Source: Nonomuraea soli
Lineage (GTDB): Bacteria; Actinomycetota; Actinomycetes; Streptosporangiales; Streptosporangiaceae
Assembly (NCBI RefSeq): GCF_013761175.1
Contig: NZ_JACDUR010000006.1
Location: 186,001-250,000 of the forward strand
DNA length: 64,000 nucleotides
Direction of reading: 5' to 3'
In this document: in pieces, positions 48,909 to 57,840 of the stretch
Position numbering within the stretch: the first letter of the stretch is position 1
Layout of the letters: every line of letters begins with the position of its first letter
Translations under genes and position numbers: made by a program
Notes under the pieces: generated by a model
Told to the model about the DNA's origin: nothing
Database searches by the model: none
What the model saw: the letters and a program-made list of their open reading frames with translations, nothing else

Positions 48909-49694
48909 ATGGATGACATGCGCCTACCGCCGGAGCTGGCCGTGCTCTTTCTCGACGGCGGCGCCGATCGGGCGCTGGCGACGCCGCTGCCCGAGGGGAT
49001 GAGCACCCGCGGCCTGCAGCTCTGGGTGAGCGCGAGTCTGACGACAGGCCAGCAGTGGGCGGCCTTCCGCGCCGAGCATCACCGCTCGGGCCTGTGGCCG
49101 CTGCTGCTGCTCGACGACGGCTGGGAGCCCGGCCAGGACGCCCCCTGGTCGCTGGGCGAGGTGGGGCTGCACGACGCCGGCGCCTTCATGGCCGCGATGT
49201 GGGCCGAGTGGGTGGCCGAGGACGACGACGACCCCGACTACGACCTGGAGGACCTGGAGCCGTTCGGGCGCGAGTGCCCCGGGCTGGCGCCCAAGGGGGA
49301 CTCGGCCGCCGACCCCGGCCGCGTGGCCGACTGGTACGCGGGCGAGCTCGACGACCGCCGCTCCTACCTCGGGCTGGTCGCGGCACGGCGCGGGGCGGAG
49401 GCGCTGTGCGCGATGGGATGGAACGGGGCGATCAACTACCACGAGACGCCCGCGCTGGTGTCGATGCTCCTGAGCTGGGAGGAGCGGTTCGGCGCCCGGG
49501 TGGTGGCGGCCGGCCCCGACACGCTGCACCTCAGCGTGTCGGCGCCACCGGAGACGCTGGACCACGCCCTGCACGTGGCGGCCGAGCACTTCGTCGTCTG
49601 CATGGACAACATCCAGCAGCGCACGACCCCCACGCTCAAGGACTACGCCGCCGACCTGGTCGGCTCCAACTCCTGGGCGTTCTGGTGGGACTGA
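48909..49694 (+). CDS. DUF4253-family protein
   Basis: 261 aa cytoplasmic protein of unknown function. The family pattern is visible in WPLLLLDDGWEPG (N-terminal third) and in the C-terminal AAEHFVVCMDNIQQ and LVGSNSWAFWWD. A strongly acidic segment, EDDDDPDYDLEDLEP, sits near residue 100. DUF4253 proteins are often near toxins or antiphage genes, but nothing here supports that. The start is the ATG that gives MDDMRLPPE. Confidence 0.85.
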   Translation: MDDMRLPPELAVLFLDGGADRALATPLPEGMSTRGLQLWVSASLTTGQQWAAFRAEHHRSGLWPLLLLDDGWEPGQDAPWSLGEVGLHDAGAFMAAMWAEWVAEDDDDPDYDLEDLEPFGRECPGLAPKGDSAADPGRVADWYAGELDDRRSYLGLVAARRGAEALCAMGWNGAINYHETPALVSMLLSWEERFGARVVAAGPDTLHLSVSAPPETLDHALHVAAEHFVVCMDNIQQRTTPTLKDYAADLVGSNSWAFWWD

Positions 49695-49710
49695 CCTGCC
49701 TGAAGGCCGG

Positions 49711-50505
49711 TCACACCTGCTTGAGGAAGCCCGCGTCCACGGCGAAGTCCGCTCCCGTGGTCGCCGCCGAGCGCGGCGATGCCAGCAGCGCGATCACGTC
49801 GGCGATCTCCTGCGGCTCGACGAGCCGTCCCGTCGACAGCTTCATCATCTCGGGGGCGACCTGCTCGATCACCGCGTCGCGGTCGTTGCCCGTCGCGGCG
49901 GCGAGGATGTCGGCCGCGCCGCCCTCCTCCGTCCACCACGCGGTGCGCACCGGACCGGGCGAGACGGTGTTGAAGCGCACGCCCTGCGGCGCGAACTCCT
50001 CCGACAGTGCCTTGGTGAGGTTGTTCAGCGCGGCCTTGGCGGCGTTGTAGTCGACGTTCATCGGGGCGGGCAGGCGGGCGCTGCCCGACGAGACGTTGAC
50101 GACCGAGCCGCCACCGTTCTCCAGCAAGGCGGGCACCGCGGCGCGGATCATCCTGACCACGGCGAATAGGTTGAACTCGAACATCGTGCGCCAGTCGTCG
50201 TCGGTCGGCGCCGTGAACGAGAAACGCGGCAGCGAAACACCGGGAGGCGGGCCTCCGGCGTTGTTGACCAGCACGTCGAGCCGGCCGAACCGCTCGACCG
50301 CCACGTCCACCAGATGCTGGGGTGCCAGCGGGTCCATGAGGTCGACAGGGACGTGCACGATATCGCCGGACAACTCGGGAACGCTCTTGCGTGAGGCCGC
50401 GACCACGTGGGCGCCCTCGGCGGCGAGGGTCTGGGCGACGGCCAGGCCGATGCCCTTGGAAGCGCCGGTGACGATCGCGACACGGCCGGAAAGGTGAAGA
50501 TCCAT
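49711..50505 (-). CDS. short-chain dehydrogenase/reductase
   Basis: 264 aa classical SDR. The cofactor motif is VAIVTGASKGIGLAVAQTLA (TGxxxGIG), followed by LVNNAGGPPPG and the catalytic set Ser in VVNVSSGSARL with Tyr/Lys in VDYNAAKAALNNL (YxxxK as YNAAK). It probably reduces a ketone or oxidises an alcohol with NADP(H). Starts at 50505 (ATG) or 50514 (GTG) are both in frame. An inverted repeat and a direct repeat lie upstream (50548-50601), so it may have its own regulator. Substrate unknown. Confidence 0.93.
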   Translation of the reverse strand: MDLHLSGRVAIVTGASKGIGLAVAQTLAAEGAHVVAASRKSVPELSGDIVHVPVDLMDPLAPQHLVDVAVERFGRLDVLVNNAGGPPPGVSLPRFSFTAPTDDDWRTMFEFNLFAVVRMIRAAVPALLENGGGSVVNVSSGSARLPAPMNVDYNAAKAALNNLTKALSEEFAPQGVRFNTVSPGPVRTAWWTEEGGAADILAAATGNDRDAVIEQVAPEMMKLSTGRLVEPQEIADVIALLASPRSAATTGADFAVDAGFLKQV

Positions 50506-50547
50506 GGCAACCACGCTACGAGCGACGGCGGGAGATGACCGGCGGCG

Positions 50548-50601
50548 ATCGGACCTGCCGTTCCAGCGGGAATCGGACCTGGCTTTCCGTGGCGGAAAGC
50601 C
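50548..50601. promoter_or_regulatory. repeats upstream of the SDR gene
   Basis: ATCGGACCTG occurs twice in direct orientation (50548-50557, 50572-50581). It is followed by an inverted repeat GGCTTTCCG / CGGAAAGCC (50581-50601) with a 3-bp centre. Together they could be an operator array for the short-chain dehydrogenase. No cognate regulator is adjacent. Confidence 0.4.
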
Positions 50602-50659
50602 GCGGAAAGCGGTTCGAAAGCACCGGCGCCTACGTTGGAGCGTGTGAGGGGATGCTCCG

Positions 50660-50698
50660 GCGGGCGGGCCGGGACAGGTGCGCTACCGGCCCGCCCGC
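50660..50698 (-). terminator. strong GC hairpin after the FAH hydrolase gene
   Basis: CGGGCGGGCCGG (50661-50672) pairs perfectly with its complement at 50686-50697 over a 13-nt loop, with one more pair possible. It begins 5 bp beyond the stop of the FAH-family gene on the minus strand, fitting a terminator. There is no U-tract. Confidence 0.7.
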
Positions 50699-50702
50699 GC
50701 GG

Positions 50703-51548
50703 TCACGCGTGGAAGGTCTGGCGCAGTTCCCCGATGCCCTCGATGCGGGAGACCAGCACCTCGCCGTCGGCGAGCCAGCGCTGGGGTGTACGGCCCAGCC
50801 CGACGCCCGCGGGCGTGCCGGTGAACAACACGTCGCCCGGCAGCAGCGGCAGCACGGCCGACAGCTTGGCCACCAGCGCGGGCACCGAGAAGATCAGGTC
50901 CCTGGTCCTGCCTCGCTGCATCTCCTGCCCGTCGATGGAGCAGGTCAGCTCCAGATCGTCGGGGTCGTCGAAGGCGTCGGGCGTCACCAGGTAGGGGCCC
51001 ATCGGCGCGAAGCCGGGGAACGACTTGCCCAGGCTGAACTGCGGTGACGGCCCGGCCATCTGGGTGATGCGCTCCGACAGGTCCTGCCCGGCGGTCAGGC
51101 CCGCCACGTACTGCCAGGCCTCGTCCTTGGGGACCTGGTAGGCCTCCCGGCCGATCACCGCGACGAGCTCGATCTCCCAGTCGGTGTGCCCCTTCTCCGG
51201 CAGCCTGACCGACGAGACGGGACCGGAGATCGCGCTGGCGAACTTGGTGAACAGCGGCGGAATCGTGTCGGGCGCCTCGAAGCCGGACTCGGCGGCGTGG
51301 GCGTGGTAGTTGAGGCCGACGGCCAGGATCTGGCGCGGGCTCGGCGCGGGCGCGCCCAGGTCGGCCTGGTCGAAGGCGGCGCCTTCCGGCAGCTCGGCTC
51401 CGGCCGCCCAGGCGCGGAACTCCTCCCAGCGTGCGTAGACCGCCTGCGGGTCGGCGGAGAACAGGCCGCCGCTGGCCCGCTCGACGTCGACCGCCTTGGC
51501 GTCATCGGTGATCAGGACGAGCCTGGAGGAGAGGTTCGCGATACGCAT
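50703..51548 (-). CDS. fumarylacetoacetate-hydrolase-family (FAHD) enzyme
   Basis: 281 aa. Metal-binding and catalytic motifs of the FAH superfamily are present: ILAVGLNYHAHAAESGFE, GHTDWEIELVAVIGREAY (metal glutamates), FSLGKSFPGFAPMGPYLV and GDVLFTGTPAGVGLGRTP. These enzymes hydrate, decarboxylate or hydrolyse C-C bonds of 2-oxo acids or aromatic breakdown products. It is divergent from a GntR regulator with a perfect palindrome in the 47-bp gap, so induction by a small acid is expected. The ATG start is standard for the family. Confidence 0.93.
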   Translation of the reverse strand: MRIANLSSRLVLITDDAKAVDVERASGGLFSADPQAVYARWEEFRAWAAGAELPEGAAFDQADLGAPAPSPRQILAVGLNYHAHAAESGFEAPDTIPPLFTKFASAISGPVSSVRLPEKGHTDWEIELVAVIGREAYQVPKDEAWQYVAGLTAGQDLSERITQMAGPSPQFSLGKSFPGFAPMGPYLVTPDAFDDPDDLELTCSIDGQEMQRGRTRDLIFSVPALVAKLSAVLPLLPGDVLFTGTPAGVGLGRTPQRWLADGEVLVSRIEGIGELRQTFHA

Positions 51549-51565
51549 GGCTCGAATCTAACGGA

Positions 51566-51579
51566 AACTTTCGAAAGTT
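51566..51579. promoter_or_regulatory. GntR operator between FAH and GntR genes
   Basis: AACTTTCGAAAGTT is a 14-bp perfect palindrome, 17 bp from each start codon. It most probably binds the divergently encoded GntR/FCD regulator, controlling both genes. Confidence 0.75.
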
Positions 51580-51595
51580 GCTATCGTGGGCGGCC

Positions 51596-52258
51596 ATGGG
51601 GAAGAGCGGGGAGATCTACGAGCGGCTGCGCACCGACATCCTGGGCGGTCGGCTCACTCCAGGACAGCGCCTGAAATTTCCTGACCTGTGTGCCCGCTAC
51701 GGCACCAGCGTCGGCGCCGCCCGCGAAGCCCTCACCCGCCTGGTCACCGAGGGCCTGGTCGCCAGCCAGTCCAACCACGGCTTCACCGTCGTCTCCCTGT
51801 CGTACGGCGACCTGGCCGAGCTGACCTCGGCCCGGCGGGAGGTCGAACCGCTGGTGTTCGCCATGGCGGTGCGCGAGGGCGACATGGCGTGGGAGGCCGC
51901 CGTGGTCGCCGCCCACCACGTGCTCGCGCGCACGCCGTTCTTCGGCGAGGGTTCGCGCGAGCATCCGAGCGCGGCCTGGTCGGCCGCGCACACCGCCTTC
52001 CACCTCGCCCTGCTGGAGGGCTGCCCCAACCGGCGGCTGCGCTCCATCGCGTGCGGTCTGCGGGAGGAGGCGGAGCTGTATCGCACGTGGGCGGTGTCCT
52101 ACGGGCAGGAGTCGGAGGAGGAGATCGCGCTGGAGCACCGCGGGCTGCTGGAGGCGGTCGTCGAGCGCGACGCGGTGAGCGCGGCCGAGCGGCTGCGCCA
52201 CCACATCTCCCACACCGCCCGCCTCCTGATCAAGGGCGCCACGGACACACCCGCCTGA
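51596..52258 (+). CDS. GntR-family regulator, FCD subfamily
   Basis: 220 aa. The winged HTH occupies residues 5-70 (GEIYERLRTDILGGRLTPGQ, YGTSVGAAREALTRLVTEGLV). The all-helical FCD ligand domain follows, with metal-ligand histidines in AHTAFHLALLEGC and LRHHISHTARLL. FCD regulators respond to small organic acids. It is divergent from the FAH hydrolase gene and presumably represses it through the palindrome at 51566-51579. I started at the ATG 51596; an upstream TTG lies inside the operator. Confidence 0.93.
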   Translation: MGKSGEIYERLRTDILGGRLTPGQRLKFPDLCARYGTSVGAAREALTRLVTEGLVASQSNHGFTVVSLSYGDLAELTSARREVEPLVFAMAVREGDMAWEAAVVAAHHVLARTPFFGEGSREHPSAAWSAAHTAFHLALLEGCPNRRLRSIACGLREEAELYRTWAVSYGQESEEEIALEHRGLLEAVVERDAVSAAERLRHHISHTARLLIKGATDTPA

Positions 52259-52344
52259 GCTGAGCCGGGGTCAGGCCCCGCCACGGGACGCGCCCCGCCT
52301 GAGCTGAGCCCGGATCGGGCCCCGTCACGAGCCCGGTCGGGCTC

Positions 52345-52472
52345 GGCGCAGGCCGTCTCCTGGGCTGACCTCGGTTCAGGTCCGGCGCAGGCCGCCTCCT
52401 GAGCTGACCTCGGTTCAGGTCCGGCGCAGGCCGCCTCCTGAGCTGACCTCGGTTCAGGTCCGGCGCAGGCCG
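52345..52472. repeat. 39-bp tandem repeat, three copies plus a partial fourth
   Basis: The unit begins GGCGCAGGCC and recurs at 52345, 52384, 52423 and (partly) 52462, with a period of exactly 39 bp. Copies are nearly identical, differing at a few positions in the first. The partial fourth copy is the 3' end of the TetR coding sequence, so the array looks like repeated duplication of that gene's end plus flanking DNA. Each unit contains GACCT..AGGTC, which can fold into a hairpin. It lies between converging genes and may end transcription from both sides. Confidence 0.9.
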
Positions 52473-53002
52473 TCGAGGACGAGGGCCGTCAGGTGGCCGC
52501 GCCGCTCGGCCAGGCCGTCCGACTGCTCGCCGATCCAGCTCACCGCGTTGGCCAGCGCGAACAGGTCGAGCGCGTCCACGTCGCCCCGCACGGCGCCCGC
52601 CTCCTGCGCGCGGGCCAGCAGCCGCCCGGCTGCCTGCCGCATCGACAGGCAGGCCGCGTGCAACGCCGACTCCTCGTCGTTGAGCGTCGCCATCAGGGTG
52701 GTGGCCACGCCCCGGTAGGTGCCGCCCTGGACGAACTCCCCGAGCCACCGGGCCAGGGCCTCGCCGGCGTCGCTCCCGTCCTCCAGCTCCCGCGCGTGCC
52801 GCGCCAGCTCGTCGAACCGCTCGCGCAGCAACATCTCCAGCAGCGCCTCGCGGGTCGGGAAGTGCCGATACAGGGTCCCGAGACCGACCTCGGCGCGCCG
52901 GGCGACGTCGCGCAGCGAGGCCTGGGTGCCCTGCTCGGCGACGACGGCGCGGGCCACCCCCAGGATGCGCGCGCGGTTGCGTTCGGCGTCTGCTCGGACC
53001 AT
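52454..53002 (-). CDS. TetR-family repressor
   Basis: 182 aa. The N-terminal HTH (ARILGVARAVVAEQGTQASL, then RDVARRAEVGLGTLYRHFPT) is canonical TetR. The C-terminal ligand domain is all-helical (HARELEDGSDAGEALARWLG ... AVSWIGEQSDGLAERRGHL). It is divergent from a quinone-oxidoreductase gene with two operator copies between them. The ATG at 53002 has GGGAG 7 nt before it. Its last codons are duplicated downstream as the 39-bp tandem repeat. Confidence 0.94.
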   Translation of the reverse strand: MVRADAERNRARILGVARAVVAEQGTQASLRDVARRAEVGLGTLYRHFPTREALLEMLLRERFDELARHARELEDGSDAGEALARWLGEFVQGGTYRGVATTLMATLNDEESALHAACLSMRQAAGRLLARAQEAGAVRGDVDALDLFALANAVSWIGEQSDGLAERRGHLTALVLDGLRRT

Positions 53003-53012
53003 CGGCACTCCC

Positions 53013-53043
53013 TTGACAAACGGAACAGTGCTCCGCTTATTAT
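53013..53043 (+). promoter_or_regulatory. promoter of the quinone-oxidoreductase gene
   Basis: A consensus TTGACA (53013-53018) is followed 18 bp later by TTATTA (53037-53042), unusual strength for this GC-rich DNA. One TetR operator lies in the spacer and a second just downstream, so repression by steric block is expected. Confidence 0.6.
53021..53035. promoter_or_regulatory. TetR operator copy 1
   Basis: CGGAACAGTGCTCCG is a quasi-palindrome of the form CGGA-NCANTGN-TCCG lying between -35 and -10 of the oxidoreductase promoter. It is matched by a second copy 24 bp downstream. Confidence 0.7.
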
Positions 53044-53044
53044 C

Positions 53045-53059
53045 CGGAACACTGATCCG
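53045..53059. promoter_or_regulatory. TetR operator copy 2
   Basis: CGGAACACTGATCCG shares 13 of 15 positions with the copy at 53021. It lies between the -10 element and the ribosome site of the oxidoreductase gene. Two spaced copies suggest cooperative dimer binding. Confidence 0.7.
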
Positions 53060-53075
53060 ATTATAGGAGGCAGAT

Positions 53076-54023
53076 GTGAAGGCCATCAGGTTCCACGAGT
53101 TCGGCGGCCCCGGCGTGCTCGTCCACGAGGAGGTGCCCACGCCGCGACCGGCTCAGGGCGAGGTGCTGGTCAAGGTGAACGCGGTGGGCGTCAACCCGCC
53201 CGACTGGTACGCCCGCACCGGGTTCGCCACCATCCCCGAAGACCTGCGCCCCACCCTCCCCCTGCCGCACATCCCCGGCACGGACGTCTCCGGCGTGGTC
53301 GTCGAGGGCTCGGGGGAGTGGCGGGAGGGCGAGGAGGTCTACGCGCTCATCCGCTTCCCTCCGGCGCCCGGAGGGCCCGGCGGGCGCGCGTACGCCGAAT
53401 ACGTCACCGTTCCCGCCGGCCAGCTGGCCCGCAAGCCGCGCAGCCTCGACCACGTGCGGGCCGCGGCCGTGCCGATGGCGGGCCTGACCGCCTACCAGTA
53501 CGCCGTCGACCACGTACGGCCGCCGGCGGGCCGGACGGTGCTGGTCAACGGCGCGGCGGGAGGCGTGGGACACTTCGCGGTGCAACTGGCCAAGAATCAG
53601 GGCAACGAGGTCATCGCCGTCGCCTCCGGCAGGCACGCGGCCTTCCTGGAGAGCCTCGGCGTCGACCGGTTCATCGACTACACGAAGGAGGCCGTCCCCG
53701 CGGGGCTGGCCGACGTGGTGATCGACACGGTCGGCGGCGACGCGATGGACGGCCTGCTCGACGTCGTGCGGCCGGGCGGCACGTTCGCGGCCGTCTTCCC
53801 CATCGGCAGGCTCAGCCCGGAGCGCGCCGCGGAGCGAAGCGTCTCCATCGTCAGCGCGCAGGTGCGCTCCAGCGGCCGCCAGCTGGGTGAGCTGGCCGAG
53901 CTGATCGACGCGGGACGCCTGGTGGTCGGCATCGACAGCGTCCACCCGCTCGCCCAGGCCCGCCGGGCGCACGAGCGTGCCGCTCGCGGCCACCTCCAGG
54001 GCAAGATCGTCCTGGAGGTGTAG
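53076..54023 (+). CDS. zinc-independent quinone oxidoreductase-like MDR enzyme
   Basis: 315 aa medium-chain dehydrogenase/reductase of the NADPH:quinone reductase type. It starts VKAIRFHEFGGPGVLVHEEV. The cofactor domain has VLVNGAAGGVGHFAVQLAK and the substrate side PHIPGTDVSGVVVEGSG. No structural zinc cysteines are visible, which fits the zinc-free subfamily. It reduces quinones or enones with NADPH. The GTG start has TAGGAGG 5 nt before it. It is controlled by the divergent TetR protein through two operators, so a xenobiotic or quinone inducer is plausible. Confidence 0.93.
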   Translation: MKAIRFHEFGGPGVLVHEEVPTPRPAQGEVLVKVNAVGVNPPDWYARTGFATIPEDLRPTLPLPHIPGTDVSGVVVEGSGEWREGEEVYALIRFPPAPGGPGGRAYAEYVTVPAGQLARKPRSLDHVRAAAVPMAGLTAYQYAVDHVRPPAGRTVLVNGAAGGVGHFAVQLAKNQGNEVIAVASGRHAAFLESLGVDRFIDYTKEAVPAGLADVVIDTVGGDAMDGLLDVVRPGGTFAAVFPIGRLSPERAAERSVSIVSAQVRSSGRQLGELAELIDAGRLVVGIDSVHPLAQARRAHERAARGHLQGKIVLEV

Positions 54024-54024
54024 G

Positions 54025-56139
<2,115 letters not shown>

Positions 56140-56183
56140 GCGTCCCGATTGTCTCATGCGAGAGGCACGGCGGGGAGAGTGGA

Positions 56184-56612
56184 TCAGCTCAGCAGTTCGG
56201 CGTTGAGCGTGATGGTGGTGCCGGTCAGCGCCTTGCTGACCGGGCAGTTCGCCTTGGCGGTCTCGGCCGCCTCCTGGAACTGCTCGGCGGTGATGCCGGG
56301 CACGTGACCCTTGACGCTGATCACGATGCCGGTGATGCCCTCGCCCGGCTGGAAGGTCACGTCCGCGCGGGTCTCCAGCGACTGCGGCGGGGTGCCGGCG
56401 CCGTTGAGGCCGTGCGAGAGCGCCATGGAGAAGCAGGAGGAGTGAGCCGCCGCGATGAGCTCCTCGGGCGAGGTCTTGCCGTTGGCCGCCTCGGCGCGCG
56501 AGGGCCAGGACACGTCGAAGGTGCCGACCCCGGAGGAGTCGAGCGAGACGGTGCCGGAACCGTCGAGCAGGGCGCCCTTCCACTGGGTGGTGGCGGTGCG
56601 AGTCGTCGCCAT
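56184..56612 (-). CDS. OsmC-family peroxiredoxin
   Basis: 142 aa. The two redox cysteines are in AAAHSSCFSMALSHGL and ANCPVSKALTGT, the OsmC pattern. The N-terminal TTQWKGALLDGSGTVSL and the C-terminal TTITLNAELLS complete the fold. It reduces organic hydroperoxides, protecting against oxidative or osmotic stress. It precedes glgX on the same strand with 44 bp between them, so co-transcription is possible. Confidence 0.93.
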   Translation of the reverse strand: MATTRTATTQWKGALLDGSGTVSLDSSGVGTFDVSWPSRAEAANGKTSPEELIAAAHSSCFSMALSHGLNGAGTPPQSLETRADVTFQPGEGITGIVISVKGHVPGITAEQFQEAAETAKANCPVSKALTGTTITLNAELLS

Positions 56613-56696
56613 GCCGATATCCCTTTCAATCGCTGATGCTCTTCAGCACCGAACATATCGCGGGCGTGCGGGCACGATCGTCAGCGCCCGGCCAAT

Positions 56697-56720
56697 AAAA
56701 CTAACCACGTGGTAGGTTTT
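56697..56720. promoter_or_regulatory. TetR-type operator before the GH1 gene
   Basis: The core TAACCA-CG-TGGTAG (56702-56715) with AAAAC/GTTTT flanks matches the operators at 60582 and 60616, allowing two changes in the left arm. Its GTAGG lies 8 nt before the GH1 start and doubles as ribosome site. Confidence 0.75.
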
Positions 56721-56724
56721 GCCC

Positions 56725-57840
56725 ATGAATGACACCTTTCTGTGGGGTGCGGCCGGAAGCGCGCATCAGACCGAGGGCAACAACGTCTCCAGCGACCTGT
56801 GGGCGCTGGAGAACTCCGCCGGCGGCCCCTTCCCCGAGCGCAGCGGCGACGCCTGCGACGCCTACCACCGCTGGCCCGAGGACCTCGACCTCCTGCGCGA
56901 GCTCGGGTTCGACGCCTACCGGTTCAGCGTGGAGTGGGCGCGGGTGGAGCCGGAGGAGGGCCGGTTCTCGAAGGCGGCCCTGGGCCACTACCGGCGGATC
57001 GTCGAGGGCTGCCTGGAGCGCGGGCTCACCCCCGTCGTCACGCTGCACCACTTCACCAGCCCCCGCTGGTTCAAGGGCTGGAAGGGCGGCGCGGACCGGT
57101 TCCGCGCCTACGCCGAGGCGGTGGTGCCGATCCTGGAGGGCGTCGAGTGGGTGTGCACCATCAACGAGCCCAACCTCGTGGCGATGGTGTCGAGCCTGCG
57201 TGAGGGCGGCGGGGGAGTGGCGGGAGCCATGCCCGCCCCCGACCCGGCGATGACCGAGGCCCTGATCGAGGCGCACCGGGCGGCCCGCGAGGTACTGGCG
57301 GGGTTCAGGTCGGGCTGGACCATCGCCAACCAGAACTTCGAGGCGCTGCCGGGTGCCGAGGCCGAGCGCGACGCCTGGGCGCGCCCGCGCGAGGACGTCT
57401 TCATCGAGGCCGCGCGCGGCGACGACTTCATCGGCGTGCAGGCCTACACCCGTGTCCTGGTCGGCACGGGCGGCGCCCTGCCCGTGGCCGGCGACTGCCG
57501 CAAGACGCTCACGGGCTGGGAGTACTACCCGGCGGCGCTCGGCAACGCCGTGCGTTACACCGCCGCTAAGGCGCCGGGCGTGCCGATCCTGGTCACCGAG
57601 AACGGCATCGCCACCACCGACGACGCCGAGCGGATCGAGTACACCGGCCAGGCGCTCGACGGCCTGCGCGCGGCCATGGCCGAGGGCGCCGACGTGCGCG
57701 GCTACCTGCACTGGTCGCTGCTCGACAACTACGAGTGGGGCTCCTACCGGCCCACCTTCGGCCTGGTGGAGGTGGACCGGGACAGCTTCGCGCGTACGGC
57801 TAAGCCGAGCGCCCGCTGGCTGGGGAGCCGGCGCATCTAG
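56725..57840 (+). CDS. GH1 beta-glucosidase
   Basis: 371 aa. The catalytic pair is Glu148 in CTINEPN (acid/base) and Glu292 in LVTENGI (nucleophile). The N-terminal FLWGAAGSAHQTEG and C-terminal HWSLLDNYEWGSY are GH1 signatures. It is shorter than the usual 440-480 aa, mainly in the loop regions between the two glutamates, so the aglycone side may be open. It has no signal peptide, so it cleaves imported beta-glucosides inside the cell. It is preceded by the TetR-type operator shared with the transporter. The 3' end overlaps the converging GH3 gene by 41 bp. Confidence 0.92.
   Translation: MNDTFLWGAAGSAHQTEGNNVSSDLWALENSAGGPFPERSGDACDAYHRWPEDLDLLRELGFDAYRFSVEWARVEPEEGRFSKAALGHYRRIVEGCLERGLTPVVTLHHFTSPRWFKGWKGGADRFRAYAEAVVPILEGVEWVCTINEPNLVAMVSSLREGGGGVAGAMPAPDPAMTEALIEAHRAAREVLAGFRSGWTIANQNFEALPGAEAERDAWARPREDVFIEAARGDDFIGVQAYTRVLVGTGGALPVAGDCRKTLTGWEYYPAALGNAVRYTAAKAPGVPILVTENGIATTDDAERIEYTGQALDGLRAAMAEGADVRGYLHWSLLDNYEWGSYRPTFGLVEVDRDSFARTAKPSARWLGSRRI

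Noticed and set aside
52345..52472. CRISPR array
   Set aside because: The repeats are directly adjacent with no variable spacers, only three full copies exist, and no cas genes are present.
52230..52748. Minus-strand frame with a 13-residue repeat (PAPDLNRGQLRRR)
   Set aside because: The repeat is only the translation of the 39-bp tandem DNA repeat in another frame, and the frame overlaps the real TetR gene.
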